Shown: piece after piece, positions 35,646-44,174 of the stretch | How the letters are laid out: each line of letters begins with the position of its first letter | Position numbering within the stretch: the stretch's first letter is position 1 | DNA from: Comamonas thiooxydans | Lineage (GTDB): Bacteria > Pseudomonadota > Gammaproteobacteria > Burkholderiales > Burkholderiaceae_C | DNA: 64,000 nucleotides | NCBI RefSeq assembly: GCF_000964545.1 | Contig: NZ_BBVD01000007.1 | Location: 434,001-498,000 of the forward strand | Direction: 5' to 3' | The notes under the pieces: generated by a model | What the model was told of the DNA's origin: nothing | Seen by the model: the letters and a program-made list of their open reading frames with translations, nothing else | The model's database searches: none | Position numbers and translations under genes: made by a program

Positions 35646-38180
35646 CTACTGGTTGTCCTGCGGCGCATTCAGTGGCGCCGCAGGCGGCAGTGGTGTGCCT
35701 ACGTCGCTCCAGCTTGAAGGCGCGGGGGCTTTGCTCGGTGCAGGCGCAGACATCATCTCGCCGGGAGCCAGCCCGGGGCTGCTGTCGAGGTCAGGCGGCT
35801 GGGCGCTGCTGTCGGCTGGCGCGGGCTGGCCGCCTGTCGAGGGCGGTGCAGCGGGCGTACTCTCGATGATGTCCACCTCGCTGCCGTTGCTTCTGTTGGG
35901 CGCTGGATGGGCGGGAGCTGTCGGCGCTGTGCGATCAGGGTTGTTGCCCTCATCTGCGGGCCCGCTCCATTCCTGAACCTTGTCGCGCAGACGGCCCACC
36001 AGATCGCTCCACCAGTGGCTGGTGTTGGGCTCGGTGAACCGGGCCTTGGCATTGAGCAGCGGGCTGCGCATGGCGCGCGACATGAAGTCCCCCACCATGG
36101 GCAGGGCGCTGCGCGAACCCTGGCCCCACTGGTCGCTCTTGAGCGTGATGCGTGCATCGTTGAAGCCTGCCCAGGCACCGGCCACGATCTGCGGGTGCAT
36201 GAGGATGAACCAGCCGTCGGCATTGCCCTGGGTGGTGCCGGTCTTGCCGGCCACGTCGGCGCGAATGCCATATTGCTTGCGAATCGCGCGGCCTGTGCCC
36301 TTGTCGATCACGGCGCGCATCATCTCCAGCAGACCGTAGTTCTCTTCCTCGTCCCAGACCTGATCGGGCTTGGGCGGGGTGAATTCGGCCAGCAGCTCGC
36401 CGTCGGCATTCTCGATACGGGTGACCAGCTGGGGCGGTATGTAGCGACCGGAGTTGGCAATGCTGCCGTAGGCGTTGACCATTTCCAGCAGCGTGACGGG
36501 GCTGGAGCCCAGTGCCAGCGAAGGCACGGACTCCAGCGGGCTCTGGCGCACGCCCAGGCCGCGGGCCAGCTTGATGACGCGGTCCATGCCCACTTCCTGA
36601 CCCAGCTCGGCCGTGATGGTGTTCTTGGAATAGGCCAGCGCGTCGCCGAGTTTCATGGGCACGCCCGTGGGCTCGACGGCATCGCTGGGACGCCATACCT
36701 CGCCGCCAGGCAGCTGGATTTCCACGGCTTCGTCCTTGCGTGTGTCCTCGGGCCTGGCGCCACGCTGCAGGGCTGCGCCATAGACAAAGGGCTTGAAGGT
36801 GGAGCCGGGCTGGCGGCGTGCCTGGGCCACATGGTCGAATGCATCCTGGGCATAGTCGCGGCTGCCCACCCAGGCCAGTACGGCCGAGGTGCGCGGGTCT
36901 ATGGCCAGAAAGCCGGCCTGCACGCGGGTCTTGTCCTCGCGCAGCTGCCTCATGAAGGTCTTGTCGGCCAGCAGCTTCTTGAGTGCCTCTTCCTCGCTGA
37001 TGTCGGAAGGTTTGCCGCTTCTGGCGAGCTTGCGGAAGGCCTCCGTCTCGCGTACCAGCTGCAGCACCAGCGCGTTCTCTGCGCTCCAGCCGTCGCGGTG
37101 ACTCCAGTTGTTGTTGGCAATGCCTTGCAGCGTATGCATCTGGCGGTTCACGGCCTGCTGCGCCCAGTTCTGCAGGCGCGAATCCAGGGTGGTGCGCACG
37201 ACCAGGCCGTCGGTATAGATGTTGTAGTCGTGCTTGTCGGCCCAGGCGATCAGCCATTTGCGCAACTGCTGGGAAAAATGCGGCGCCATGCCTGTAGGTT
37301 CTTCCTGGCGCTCGAAGTCCAGACGCATGGGGCGTTTCCTGAGGCGCTCGAACTCATCGTCCTTGAGTTCGCCGCGCTTGACCATCTGGCTCAGCACGGT
37401 GTTGCGCCGCGCAATCGCGCGGTCGGGGTTGATCACCGGGTTGTAATAGGCATTGCCCTTGAGCATGCCCACCAGCGTGGCGCTTTCCAGCACCGTGAGC
37501 CTGGCCGCCGGTTTGTCGAAATAGGTGCGCGCCGCCATCTCTATGCCATAGGCGTTGTAGAGAAAGGGCACGGTGTTCAGATAGGTTTCGAGAATCTCGT
37601 CCTTGGTGTAGAGCGCTTCGATCTTGAAGGCCGTGATCGCCTCCTTGAGCTTGCGGTTCACATTGCGGGCGCGGCCGATTTCCGTGGGATAGAGATTGCG
37701 CGCCAGCTGCTGGGTGATGGTGGAGCCGCCCTGGGGATTGCCGCCCAGCGTGTGGATGGCCGACCCCACGGTGCGCGTGAAGTCCATGCCATGGTGCTCG
37801 TAGAAGCGGTGGTCTTCGGTGGCCACGAGGGCCTTGACCACGGCGGGCGAAATCTGCTCCAGCGGCACCCACTGGCGGTTGCTGCGCTTGAACTCGCCGA
37901 TCAGCTTGCCGTCGGCGCTCAGGATCTGCGCGGGTTGCTCGAGCTTGGCCTTGCGGATGTCGCTGATGCTGGGCGTGAACGGAATCAGCAGCAGCACATA
38001 GACGACAAACAGCACCGGCAAGGCTGCGGCAAACCACAGCCATTCACGCCGCGTCGGCCAGCGACGCCACCAGGGCAGGGCCGCAATGCGCTGGCCAGCA
38101 GTACTGGCGCGAGCGCGCGTCCACAGAGCTGTGGCTTGAGCTACCCATTTTTCTTTCAATTCGTTCAAGGACAAACGCAC
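35646..38180 (-). CDS. mrcA: class A penicillin-binding protein 1A
   Basis: This 844-residue bifunctional peptidoglycan synthase has a cytoplasmic tail and one membrane segment (about 48-70). The GT51 glycosyltransferase domain has A-T-E-D-H-R-F-Y-E-H-H-G, Q-G-G-S-T-I-T-Q-Q-L-A-R-N and R-K-L-K-E. The transpeptidase domain has nucleophile Ser in G-S-T-F-K-P-F, then Y-S-K-N-T and K-T-G-T-T. A Pro/Ala/Ser-rich tail of about 110 residues follows, longer than usual and probably disordered. The start codon is GTG with no strong ribosome site. Confidence 0.93.
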   Translation of the reverse strand: MRLSLNELKEKWVAQATALWTRARASTAGQRIAALPWWRRWPTRREWLWFAAALPVLFVVYVLLLIPFTPSISDIRKAKLEQPAQILSADGKLIGEFKRSNRQWVPLEQISPAVVKALVATEDHRFYEHHGMDFTRTVGSAIHTLGGNPQGGSTITQQLARNLYPTEIGRARNVNRKLKEAITAFKIEALYTKDEILETYLNTVPFLYNAYGIEMAARTYFDKPAARLTVLESATLVGMLKGNAYYNPVINPDRAIARRNTVLSQMVKRGELKDDEFERLRKRPMRLDFERQEEPTGMAPHFSQQLRKWLIAWADKHDYNIYTDGLVVRTTLDSRLQNWAQQAVNRQMHTLQGIANNNWSHRDGWSAENALVLQLVRETEAFRKLARSGKPSDISEEEALKKLLADKTFMRQLREDKTRVQAGFLAIDPRTSAVLAWVGSRDYAQDAFDHVAQARRQPGSTFKPFVYGAALQRGARPEDTRKDEAVEIQLPGGEVWRPSDAVEPTGVPMKLGDALAYSKNTITAELGQEVGMDRVIKLARGLGVRQSPLESVPSLALGSSPVTLLEMVNAYGSIANSGRYIPPQLVTRIENADGELLAEFTPPKPDQVWDEEENYGLLEMMRAVIDKGTGRAIRKQYGIRADVAGKTGTTQGNADGWFILMHPQIVAGAWAGFNDARITLKSDQWGQGSRSALPMVGDFMSRAMRSPLLNAKARFTEPNTSHWWSDLVGRLRDKVQEWSGPADEGNNPDRTAPTAPAHPAPNRSNGSEVDIIESTPAAPPSTGGQPAPADSSAQPPDLDSSPGLAPGEMMSAPAPSKAPAPSSWSDVGTPLPPAAPLNAPQDNQ

Positions 38181-38386
38181 GTTGCAAGGCAGCCCGCCAA
38201 GGGCCGCAAGAAGGCAAGACTGCGAAGAATGCCCAAAAAACAGGCGCTCTGCTTGCGGGGATCGGTTTTTCTATGGTCGCAGCCCCGGTATTGTCTCCGT
38301 GGCGCGGTTATGCAGGGTTGTTTCTAGCTGTGAGACAAGTTGCCGACTGCCTTAAGCTTGCGGCTTCGCATTGGCGGGAGAGCAGC

Positions 38387-38872
38387 ATGGCAAACAGTGT
38401 TTATGACTTTGAAGCCACCGACATCCAGGGGCGCAGCGTCCCTCTGTCGCAGTACCAGGGCAAGGTGTTGCTGATCGTGAATACCGCCAGCGCCTGTGGT
38501 TTCACGCCCCAGTACAAGGGATTGCAGGCACTGCACGAACAGTATGCGGACCGGGGCCTGGTGGTGCTGGGCTTTCCCTGCAACCAGTTCGGTGCCCAGG
38601 AGAAAGGCTCGGATGACGAGATCGCGAGCTTTTGCGAGCTGAACTTCGGCGTCAGCTTCCCGCTCATGCACAAGATCGAGGTCAACGGTGACGGTGCGCA
38701 TCCGCTGTACCGCTGGCTCACCTCCGAAGCGCCGGGTGTGCTGGGCACCAAGTCCATCAAATGGAATTTCACCAAATTCCTCGTGGGCCGCGACGGGCAG
38801 GTGATACGCCGCTACGCGCCTCAGGACAAGCCCGAGAAGCTGGCCGGAGATATCCAGGCGGCTCTGGGTTGA
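38387..38872 (+). CDS. glutathione peroxidase (BtuE-like, cysteine type)
   Basis: This 161-residue thiol peroxidase of the GPx family has peroxidatic Cys37 in N-T-A-S-A-C-G-F, not selenocysteine. Other landmarks are F-P-C-N-Q-F with Gln and a possible resolving Cys, and W-N-F-T-K-F supplying Trp and Asn. It reduces H2O2 and lipid hydroperoxides, and bacterial forms often use thioredoxin. I chose the ATG at 38387, with a GGGAGAG site. The message probably ends in the family B hairpin just downstream. Confidence 0.93.
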   Translation: MANSVYDFEATDIQGRSVPLSQYQGKVLLIVNTASACGFTPQYKGLQALHEQYADRGLVVLGFPCNQFGAQEKGSDDEIASFCELNFGVSFPLMHKIEVNGDGAHPLYRWLTSEAPGVLGTKSIKWNFTKFLVGRDGQVIRRYAPQDKPEKLAGDIQAALG

Positions 38873-38885
38873 TGGACTTGCAATC

Positions 38886-38929
38886 CATAGCTGCCAGCGC
38901 TTGCTGGATAAGCGCTGCAGCCGTTTTTG
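38886..38929 (+). repeat. family B repeat acting as 3' hairpin of the peroxidase gene
   Basis: CATAGCTGCCAGCGCTTGC - TGGATAAGCGCTGCAG forms AGCGCTT/AAGCGCT plus CTGC/GCAG stems and runs into CCGTTTTTG. It lies between convergent genes. Confidence 0.7.
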
Positions 38930-38933
38930 ATGC

Positions 38934-39845
38934 TTAGTCCTCGGACAGGGCGCTGAAGGATTGGGCCAGATGGTCAAGCAGGGCGCGCACGGCAGGCAGC
39001 TGCCCGCGGCGCGAGGCATAGACGGCGTGGATGATCTCGGGCCGCGGCTGCCAGCCCGGCAACACCTGTACCAGCGTGCCGCTGCGCAGTTCCTCGCGCA
39101 CAAACATATTGGGCAGCTGAACCACTCCGGCACCCAGCACGGCAGCGTCGCGCAGGGCCAGCAAGGACTGCGTCACCAGCCTTGGCTGGTGCCTGACCTC
39201 GGCGCGAACGGCGTCGGGGCCGTGCAGCACCCAGCGGTGGGTTTCCTGCACGCCGCCCATGTCCAGGCTGGGCCAGGCCGAGAGGTCCATGGGGCCGCCG
39301 GGCTGACCCAGGCGCTGCAGCAGCTCGGGTGCGGCCACCAGGCATTGCCGGCGCTCGGCCAGCGTGCGCAGCACCAGATCGCTGTCCTGCAGCGGCGGCG
39401 GGCGCACGCGCAGGGCCAGATCTAGGCCTTCGCCGACCACGTCCACGCGCCGGTTGGTCTCGTCCACCTGCAGCTCCACGCGCGGATACAGGCGCATGAA
39501 TTCGCCCAGCATGCGGCCCACGCGTGAGGCCAGCAGGGCCACGGGGCAGCTCATGCGCACCTTGCCGCAGGGCTCGGAATGCACCAGCGCCACCGACTCT
39601 TCGGCGGCCTCGGCCTCGGTCAGCATGGCGCGGCAGTGCTGGTAGTAGCGCTTGCCCACCTCGGTCACGGCAAAGCTGCGCGTGGAACGCAGTAAAAGCT
39701 GCGCGCCCAGGCGCTCTTCGAGCAAGGCCACGCGGCGGCTGAGCTTGGACTTGGGCAGGCCCAGGGCGCGGCCTGCAGGCGCGAATCCACCATGCTCGAC
39801 CACTTGGGCGAAGTAGTAGAGCTCGTTGAGATCTGGCAGCTTCAT
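38934..39845 (-). CDS. LysR family regulator divergent from pirin gene
   Basis: This 303-residue LysR protein has its helix-turn-helix near F-A-P-A-G-R-A-L-G-L-P-K-S-K-L-S-R-R-V. The K-S-K-L-S-R-R version is typical of the large DhaR/AaeR-like branch. The effector domain has V-R-M-S-C-P and L-D-L-A-L-R-V-R. It is divergent from the pirin-isochorismatase pair starting at 39977, which it probably controls. Regulators of this layout commonly respond to reactive electrophiles or organic hydroperoxides. Confidence 0.9.
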   Translation of the reverse strand: MKLPDLNELYYFAQVVEHGGFAPAGRALGLPKSKLSRRVALLEERLGAQLLLRSTRSFAVTEVGKRYYQHCRAMLTEAEAAEESVALVHSEPCGKVRMSCPVALLASRVGRMLGEFMRLYPRVELQVDETNRRVDVVGEGLDLALRVRPPPLQDSDLVLRTLAERRQCLVAAPELLQRLGQPGGPMDLSAWPSLDMGGVQETHRWVLHGPDAVRAEVRHQPRLVTQSLLALRDAAVLGAGVVQLPNMFVREELRSGTLVQVLPGWQPRPEIIHAVYASRRGQLPAVRALLDHLAQSFSALSED

Positions 39846-39976
39846 CGTTTTAAAAATAGAACTCTGAGACTGAATATTGTGGACTACTCAAGTTATCGTT
39901 CCAAATTCATACTTTCTCCATGTTCAACGCCTACGGTCTCCATAGGGACTGCAGGCCAGCCGCAAGGAGAAATGTC

Positions 39977-40885
39977 ATGCTCAAGAAAATCCTGGGTGTC
40001 TACGAAGCTCCCCGTCCCCACTGGGTGGGCAACGGTTTTCCGGTGCGCTCGCTGTTCAGCTATGGCGACCACGGCAAGGCCCTGAGCCCTTTCTTGCTGC
40101 TCGATCACGCCGGTCCCCAGAGCTTCACGCCCACCACGGCGCGGCGCGGCGTAGGCACGCACCCGCACCGCGGCTTCGAAACCGTGACCATCGTCTATGA
40201 GGGCGAAGTGGCCCACCGCGACTCCACGGGCGCCGGCGGCACCATCGGCCCCGGCGATGTGCAGTGGATGACGGCGGCCTCGGGCATCCTGCACGAGGAG
40301 TACCACTCCGAAGCCTTTGCACGCAGCGGTGGACCGCTGGAGATGGTGCAGCTGTGGGTCAACCTGCCAGCCAGGGACAAGATGTCCGCCCCCGGCTACC
40401 AGAACCTGCTGAATGCCGACATCCCGCAGGTCGCTCTGCCCGATGACGCGGGTCATCTGCGCGTCATCGCCGGTGACTACCGTGGCAGCAAGGGGCCCGC
40501 CTATCGCGGCCCGGCGAAAACCTTCACGCCCATCAATGTCTGGGATGTGCGGCTGAACGCCGGGGCCGCGACCGAGCTGCAGGCCCGGGTCGGTCACACG
40601 CTGGCGCTGGTGGTGCTGCACGGCACGCTGCTGGTCAACGGACAGGAGATTGCCCGCGCCGGACAGCTGGTGCATATGGATCGCGCTGCGGACAGCGTGC
40701 ATCTGGAAGCCAACAGCGACGTCACGCTGCTGTGGCTGTCGGGTGAACCGATTGACGAGCCCGTGGTCGGCTACGGCCCCTTCGTCATGAACAGCGACGA
40801 GGAAATCCAGCAGGCGCTGGAGGACTTCCGCAGCGGCCAGTTCGGCCGCATCCCGGCGGTCGAGCGCCATGGCGCTGCGGCCTGA
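39977..40885 (+). CDS. pirin family protein
   Basis: This 302-residue bicupin has the pirin metal site in the N-terminal cupin: T-H-P-H-R-G-F-E-T-V near residue 56, with further His and Glu in I-L-H-E-E-Y. The pirin C-terminal domain ends in Y-G-P-F-V-M-N. Pirins include quercetinase-like and redox-sensing forms, and the role here is unknown. ATG 39977 follows AAGGAGA. The isochorismatase-family gene follows by 82 bases, probably in one transcript. Confidence 0.9.
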   Translation: MLKKILGVYEAPRPHWVGNGFPVRSLFSYGDHGKALSPFLLLDHAGPQSFTPTTARRGVGTHPHRGFETVTIVYEGEVAHRDSTGAGGTIGPGDVQWMTAASGILHEEYHSEAFARSGGPLEMVQLWVNLPARDKMSAPGYQNLLNADIPQVALPDDAGHLRVIAGDYRGSKGPAYRGPAKTFTPINVWDVRLNAGAATELQARVGHTLALVVLHGTLLVNGQEIARAGQLVHMDRAADSVHLEANSDVTLLWLSGEPIDEPVVGYGPFVMNSDEEIQQALEDFRSGQFGRIPAVERHGAAA

Positions 40886-40967
40886 GCAGGTCGCACGGTA
40901 TCGAGTTTTCCCACCGGCGGGCGCGCCCGCCGGCTTTCACCCACCTCCACTCTTGAAGGAGATTCCC

Positions 40968-41597
40968 ATGAGCCAAAAGCCTTACGTTCGCCTCGACAAA
41001 GACAATGCCGCCGTGCTGCTGGTCGACCACCAGACCGGTCTGCTGTCCCTGGTGCGCGATATCGACCCCGACAAGTTCAAGAACAATGTGCTGGCCTTGG
41101 CCGACATGGCCGAGTACTTCAAGCTGCCGACCATCCTGACCACCAGCTTCGAGAACGGCCCCAATGGCCCGCTGGTGCCCGAACTCAAGGAAAAATTCCC
41201 CACTGCCCCCTATATCGCGCGTCCCGGCCAGATCAATGCCTGGGACAACGAGGACTTCGTCAAGGCCGTCAAGGCCACGGGCAAGAAGCAGCTCATCGTG
41301 GCTGGCGTGGTGACCGAGGTCTGCGTGGCCTTCCCCGTGCTCTCGGCGCTGGCGGAAGGCTTCGAGGTGTTCGTCATTGCCGATGCATCGGGCACCTTCA
41401 ACAGCATGACCCAGCAGGCTGCCTGGAGCCGCATGGAGCAGGCCGGCGCCCAGCTCATGACCTGGTTCGGCGCGGCCTGCGAGCTGCACCGCGACTGGCG
41501 CAACGACATCGAAGGTCTGGGGACTCTGTTCTCCAACCACATCCCCGACTACCGCAATCTGATCAACAGCTACACCACGCTGACCGCCGGCAAATAA
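40968..41597 (+). CDS. isochorismatase family cysteine hydrolase (YcaC-like)
   Basis: This 209-residue enzyme has the D-K-C triad layout of cysteine hydrolases: Asp in L-L-V-D-H-Q-T-G, and the nucleophile Cys in V-V-T-E-V-C-V-A-F near residue 120. The overall pattern (N-A-W-D-N-E-D-F, D-A-S-G-T-F-N) resembles YcaC. The natural substrate is unknown. It has a strong GAAGGAGA site and a clear terminator downstream, and shares its unit with the pirin gene. Confidence 0.9.
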   Translation: MSQKPYVRLDKDNAAVLLVDHQTGLLSLVRDIDPDKFKNNVLALADMAEYFKLPTILTTSFENGPNGPLVPELKEKFPTAPYIARPGQINAWDNEDFVKAVKATGKKQLIVAGVVTEVCVAFPVLSALAEGFEVFVIADASGTFNSMTQQAAWSRMEQAGAQLMTWFGAACELHRDWRNDIEGLGTLFSNHIPDYRNLINSYTTLTAGK

Positions 41598-41615
41598 GCC
41601 CTGCGGCTTCAGACC

Positions 41616-41650
41616 AAAGCCCGCAAGCTTTTGCAGCCTGCGGGCTTTTT
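41616..41650 (+). terminator. terminator of pirin-isochorismatase unit
   Basis: AAAGCCCGCA (41616-41625) pairs with TGCGGGCTTT (41639-41648), followed by T residues. Confidence 0.9.
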
Positions 41651-41670
41651 GCTGTCGATTTATTGGAATT

Positions 41671-41714
41671 GATAGCTGCTGACGTTTGATGGGTAAGCGC
41701 TCAAGCCTGTTTTT
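41671..41714. repeat. family B repeat overlapping the 3' end of the HxlR gene
   Basis: GATAGCTGCTGACGTTTGAT - GGGTAAGCGCTCAAGCC followed by TGTTTTTG matches the family core. It includes the last codons of the HxlR gene. Confidence 0.65.
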
Positions 41715-42099
41715 GCTTCAAATCTGGCAGGCAGCTTGCGCTGTTCTGATCTGTGTCGTGCATGGGCTCGGCCTGAGCAAAGTTCTTGCTGTAGGCGATG
41801 CCCCAGTTGCGCATGGCGATCAGCACCGGCTGCAGGCTGCGGCCCAGCTCGGTCAGCGCATAGTCCACGCGCGGCGGCACTTCGGCATACACCGTGCGCT
41901 CGACGATGCCGGCTTCTTCCAGCTCGCGCAGCTGCAGTGTCAGCATGCGCTGGGTAATGCCGGGGATGGCACGGCTCAGCTCGCCAAAGCGCTTTTTTCC
42001 ATGCAGCAGCTGAAACAGGATGATGGGCTTCCAGGTGCCACCCATGACGGACAGCGTCACCTCCACGGCGCAGCCGCTCTTGCTGTTCAATCGTTTCAT
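41701..42099 (-). CDS. HxlR family transcriptional regulator
   Basis: This 132-residue winged-helix protein has the HxlR pattern: G-C-A-V-E-V-T-L near the start, G-G-T-W-K-P-I-I-L, L-H-G-K-K-R-F-G-E-L, and I-T-Q-R-M-L-T-L-Q-L-R-E-L-E-E-A-G-I-V. The cysteine at residue 10 matches the redox-sensing cysteine of YodB/HypR-type repressors. It is divergent from an MDR reductase gene, the usual target of such regulators in quinone or electrophile stress. I chose the ATG at 42099. Confidence 0.92.
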   Translation of the reverse strand: MKRLNSKSGCAVEVTLSVMGGTWKPIILFQLLHGKKRFGELSRAIPGITQRMLTLQLRELEEAGIVERTVYAEVPPRVDYALTELGRSLQPVLIAMRNWGIAYSKNFAQAEPMHDTDQNSASCLPDLKQKQA

Positions 42100-42262
42100 G
42101 GGCACCTCGCTGCAGTTCCAAAGTGCAAGCATCCTAGCGTCAGCCCGCATTCATGCATTGCTTACATTTTTAATACTACCCAACAAATATGTTGGTACTG
42201 GTGGTGGCTGCGCATTGAAGGCACCATGCGCAGCATCTGTTTCACCTCTTGAGGAGCACTCC

Positions 42263-43270
42263 ATGAAAGTCATGCAACTGGCCGCGCCCGGCGGTTTCGA
42301 AAACCTGAAGCTTGTCGAGCTGCCCGCACCTGCGGCGCCTGCTGCGGGCGAGATCCAGGTGCGCATTCACGCCAGCTCGCTCAACTACCATGACCTGGGT
42401 GTGGTGCGCCGTCCCGGCGCGGCGGCCGACGGCCGCATTCCCATGGCTGACGGCGCAGGCCTGGTCACGGCAGTGGGCGCAGGCGTGAAGGAATTTGCCG
42501 TGGGCGATGCCGTGGTCTCCACCTTCTTCCCGCAATGGCTGTCGGGCCGTCACGTGCCCTCCGACTTCCAGCTCGTGCCCGGCGACGGCGTGGACGGCTT
42601 TGCACGCGAATTCGTGAACCTGCCCGCCACCAGCTTTACCCATGCCCCCGAGGGTTGGAGCCATGCCGAGGCCGCCACGCTGACCACGGCCGGCCTCACG
42701 GCCTGGCGCGCGCTGGTGGTGGACGGCCATCTCAAGGCCGGCGACACTGTGCTGGTGCTGGGCACGGGCGGCGTCTCCATCTTTGCGCTGCAGATGGCCA
42801 AGAGCATGGGCGCCACCGTCATCGCCACCACCTCCAGCGCGGCCAAGGCCGAGCAGCTCAAGGCATTGGGAGCCGATCTGGTGATCAACTACAAGGACCA
42901 GCCCGAATGGGGCGACGCCGTGCTGGCAGCCACCGGCGGTCGCGGTGCCGATATCGTGGTCGAGGTCGGCGGCCCGGGCACTCTGCCCCAGTCCATTCGT
43001 GCCTGCGCCGTGGGCGGCCATATCGCGTTGATCGGCGTGTTGACCGGCTTTGCGGGCGCCGTGCCCACGGTGGAGATGATGCGCAAGCAGCAAACCCTCA
43101 AGGGCCTGATCGTCGGCAGCCGCGAGCAGCAGCAGGACATGGTGCGCGCGCTGGAGAACTTCGGCTGGAAGCCCGTGATCGACAGCCGCTATCCGCTGGA
43201 GCAGATGGTGGCGGCCTTCGAGCATCAGGCAGCGGGCAGGCATTTCGGCAAGATCTGCCTCGAGTATTGA
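42263..43270 (+). CDS. MDR superfamily NAD(P)-dependent alcohol dehydrogenase / quinone oxidoreductase
   Basis: This 335-residue medium-chain reductase has an N-terminal GroES-like fold (R-I-H-A-S-S-L-N-Y-H-D-L) and a Rossmann fold with V-L-G-T-G-G-V-S-I-F-A-L near residue 168. The four structural zinc cysteines and the usual catalytic zinc ligands are not evident, so it looks like a zinc-free quinone reductase type, although it is often named zinc-binding dehydrogenase. It has a GAGGAG ribosome site and an HxlR regulator divergent to it. Confidence 0.88.
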   Translation: MKVMQLAAPGGFENLKLVELPAPAAPAAGEIQVRIHASSLNYHDLGVVRRPGAAADGRIPMADGAGLVTAVGAGVKEFAVGDAVVSTFFPQWLSGRHVPSDFQLVPGDGVDGFAREFVNLPATSFTHAPEGWSHAEAATLTTAGLTAWRALVVDGHLKAGDTVLVLGTGGVSIFALQMAKSMGATVIATTSSAAKAEQLKALGADLVINYKDQPEWGDAVLAATGGRGADIVVEVGGPGTLPQSIRACAVGGHIALIGVLTGFAGAVPTVEMMRKQQTLKGLIVGSREQQQDMVRALENFGWKPVIDSRYPLEQMVAAFEHQAAGRHFGKICLEY

Positions 43271-43352
43271 TCGCTGATGGCGCTTGGTCTGCCTTGGGGA
43301 AAGGCTGATTTGGCTTGAGTTTTTGCTTTTAACGACATGCCCGATTGATGGA

Positions 43353-44102
43353 CAGAGGGCGGGTCTCGGCCCGCCTGCCGACTCACTTTCTTGCTTGTGA
43401 CGGAAGGCCGCCCCCAAGAAAGTGAGCAAAGAACACAGCCCCTGCTGCCCACGTCCCCTTCGCTGCGCTACGGGGCAACCTGCGCCGTCAACCTCTTGCT
43501 GCTTGCGGCAAAACTCACTGCGCGCTTTCAGCGCTCCGTTCAAACAGATTGCCGCAGATTTGAAGTTGAAGCGTCTGCACTCTACGGTGCAGCCGCCAGC
43601 ACCAAGAGGCCGCCATCACAGGCGTGGGTACAAGGGGCAATACCAAATGCGGAATAGCTTCTTTGTGCTTTTGATAGCTGCTTGCGTTTGCTGAATAAGC
43701 GTTACGGCCCGATTTGCTCATAGCTCTCGCAGGCCGCCCGCATCCACCCGTGTGTCTGCGCCTGCGGCACGCGGTTCGGGCTGCGGGCAACGCTGCCGCA
43801 GGACAGCGTTGCATCGTATTCTGACTTGCCGCCGTATGTGTGAGCGAAGCGGCATGCCGCGCAGCGAGTTGGGCGGCACCGCAGCGCGAATGGCGTGACG
43901 CAGGTTTGCCCGCAGCGAAGTGCAGGGCCGCAGACAGTCGGGCCACGTTCTTTGGTTACTTTCGTGCGTGAACACGAAAGTAACTCGCCAGCCGGGGCGA
44001 AATCCCGGCTCCTGTCGTTAACGACATAGCAAACGCTGTTTTGACAGCTGTCGGCACTTGAAGCGCAGGGACCCAGACAGCCGGGCCGAGACCCGCCCTC
44101 TG
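43353..44102. repeat. inverted-repeat element, about 750 bp
   Basis: A perfect 21-bp terminal inverted repeat lies at 43353-43373 and 44082-44102. Inside each end sits a hairpin: 11-bp stem 43382-43392/43416-43426 on the left and 12-bp stem 43955-43966/43973-43984 on the right. Next to them are inverted copies of a GAAAGTRASCAAAGAAC motif (R is A or G, S is C or G). A further AGCCGGG/CCCGGCT stem occurs at 43990-44010. There is no transposase frame. Confidence 0.7.
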
Positions 44103-44125
44103 AACTCAAACCAAGCAAAGCGCTA

Positions 44126-44158
44126 AAAAGAATAGCTATAGCCGCAAGCTAGGCAAGT
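44126..44158. repeat. degenerate family B repeat 3' of orphan histidine kinase
   Basis: AGAATAGCTATAGCCGCAAGCTAGGC contains the ATAGCT-GCAAGC half-motif. It lies 17 bases beyond the kinase stop. Confidence 0.35.
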
Positions 44159-44174
44159 CCCATAGCCCAAAAAC

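Larger units (their letters stand above)
43271..44174. other. 904-base gene-free segment
   Basis: No frame here looks like a real protein. The segment holds an inverted-repeat element at 43353-44102, family B-like motifs near 43668-43715 and 44126-44158, and several strong hairpins. GC and codon pattern are non-coding in all frames I inspected. Confidence 0.7.
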
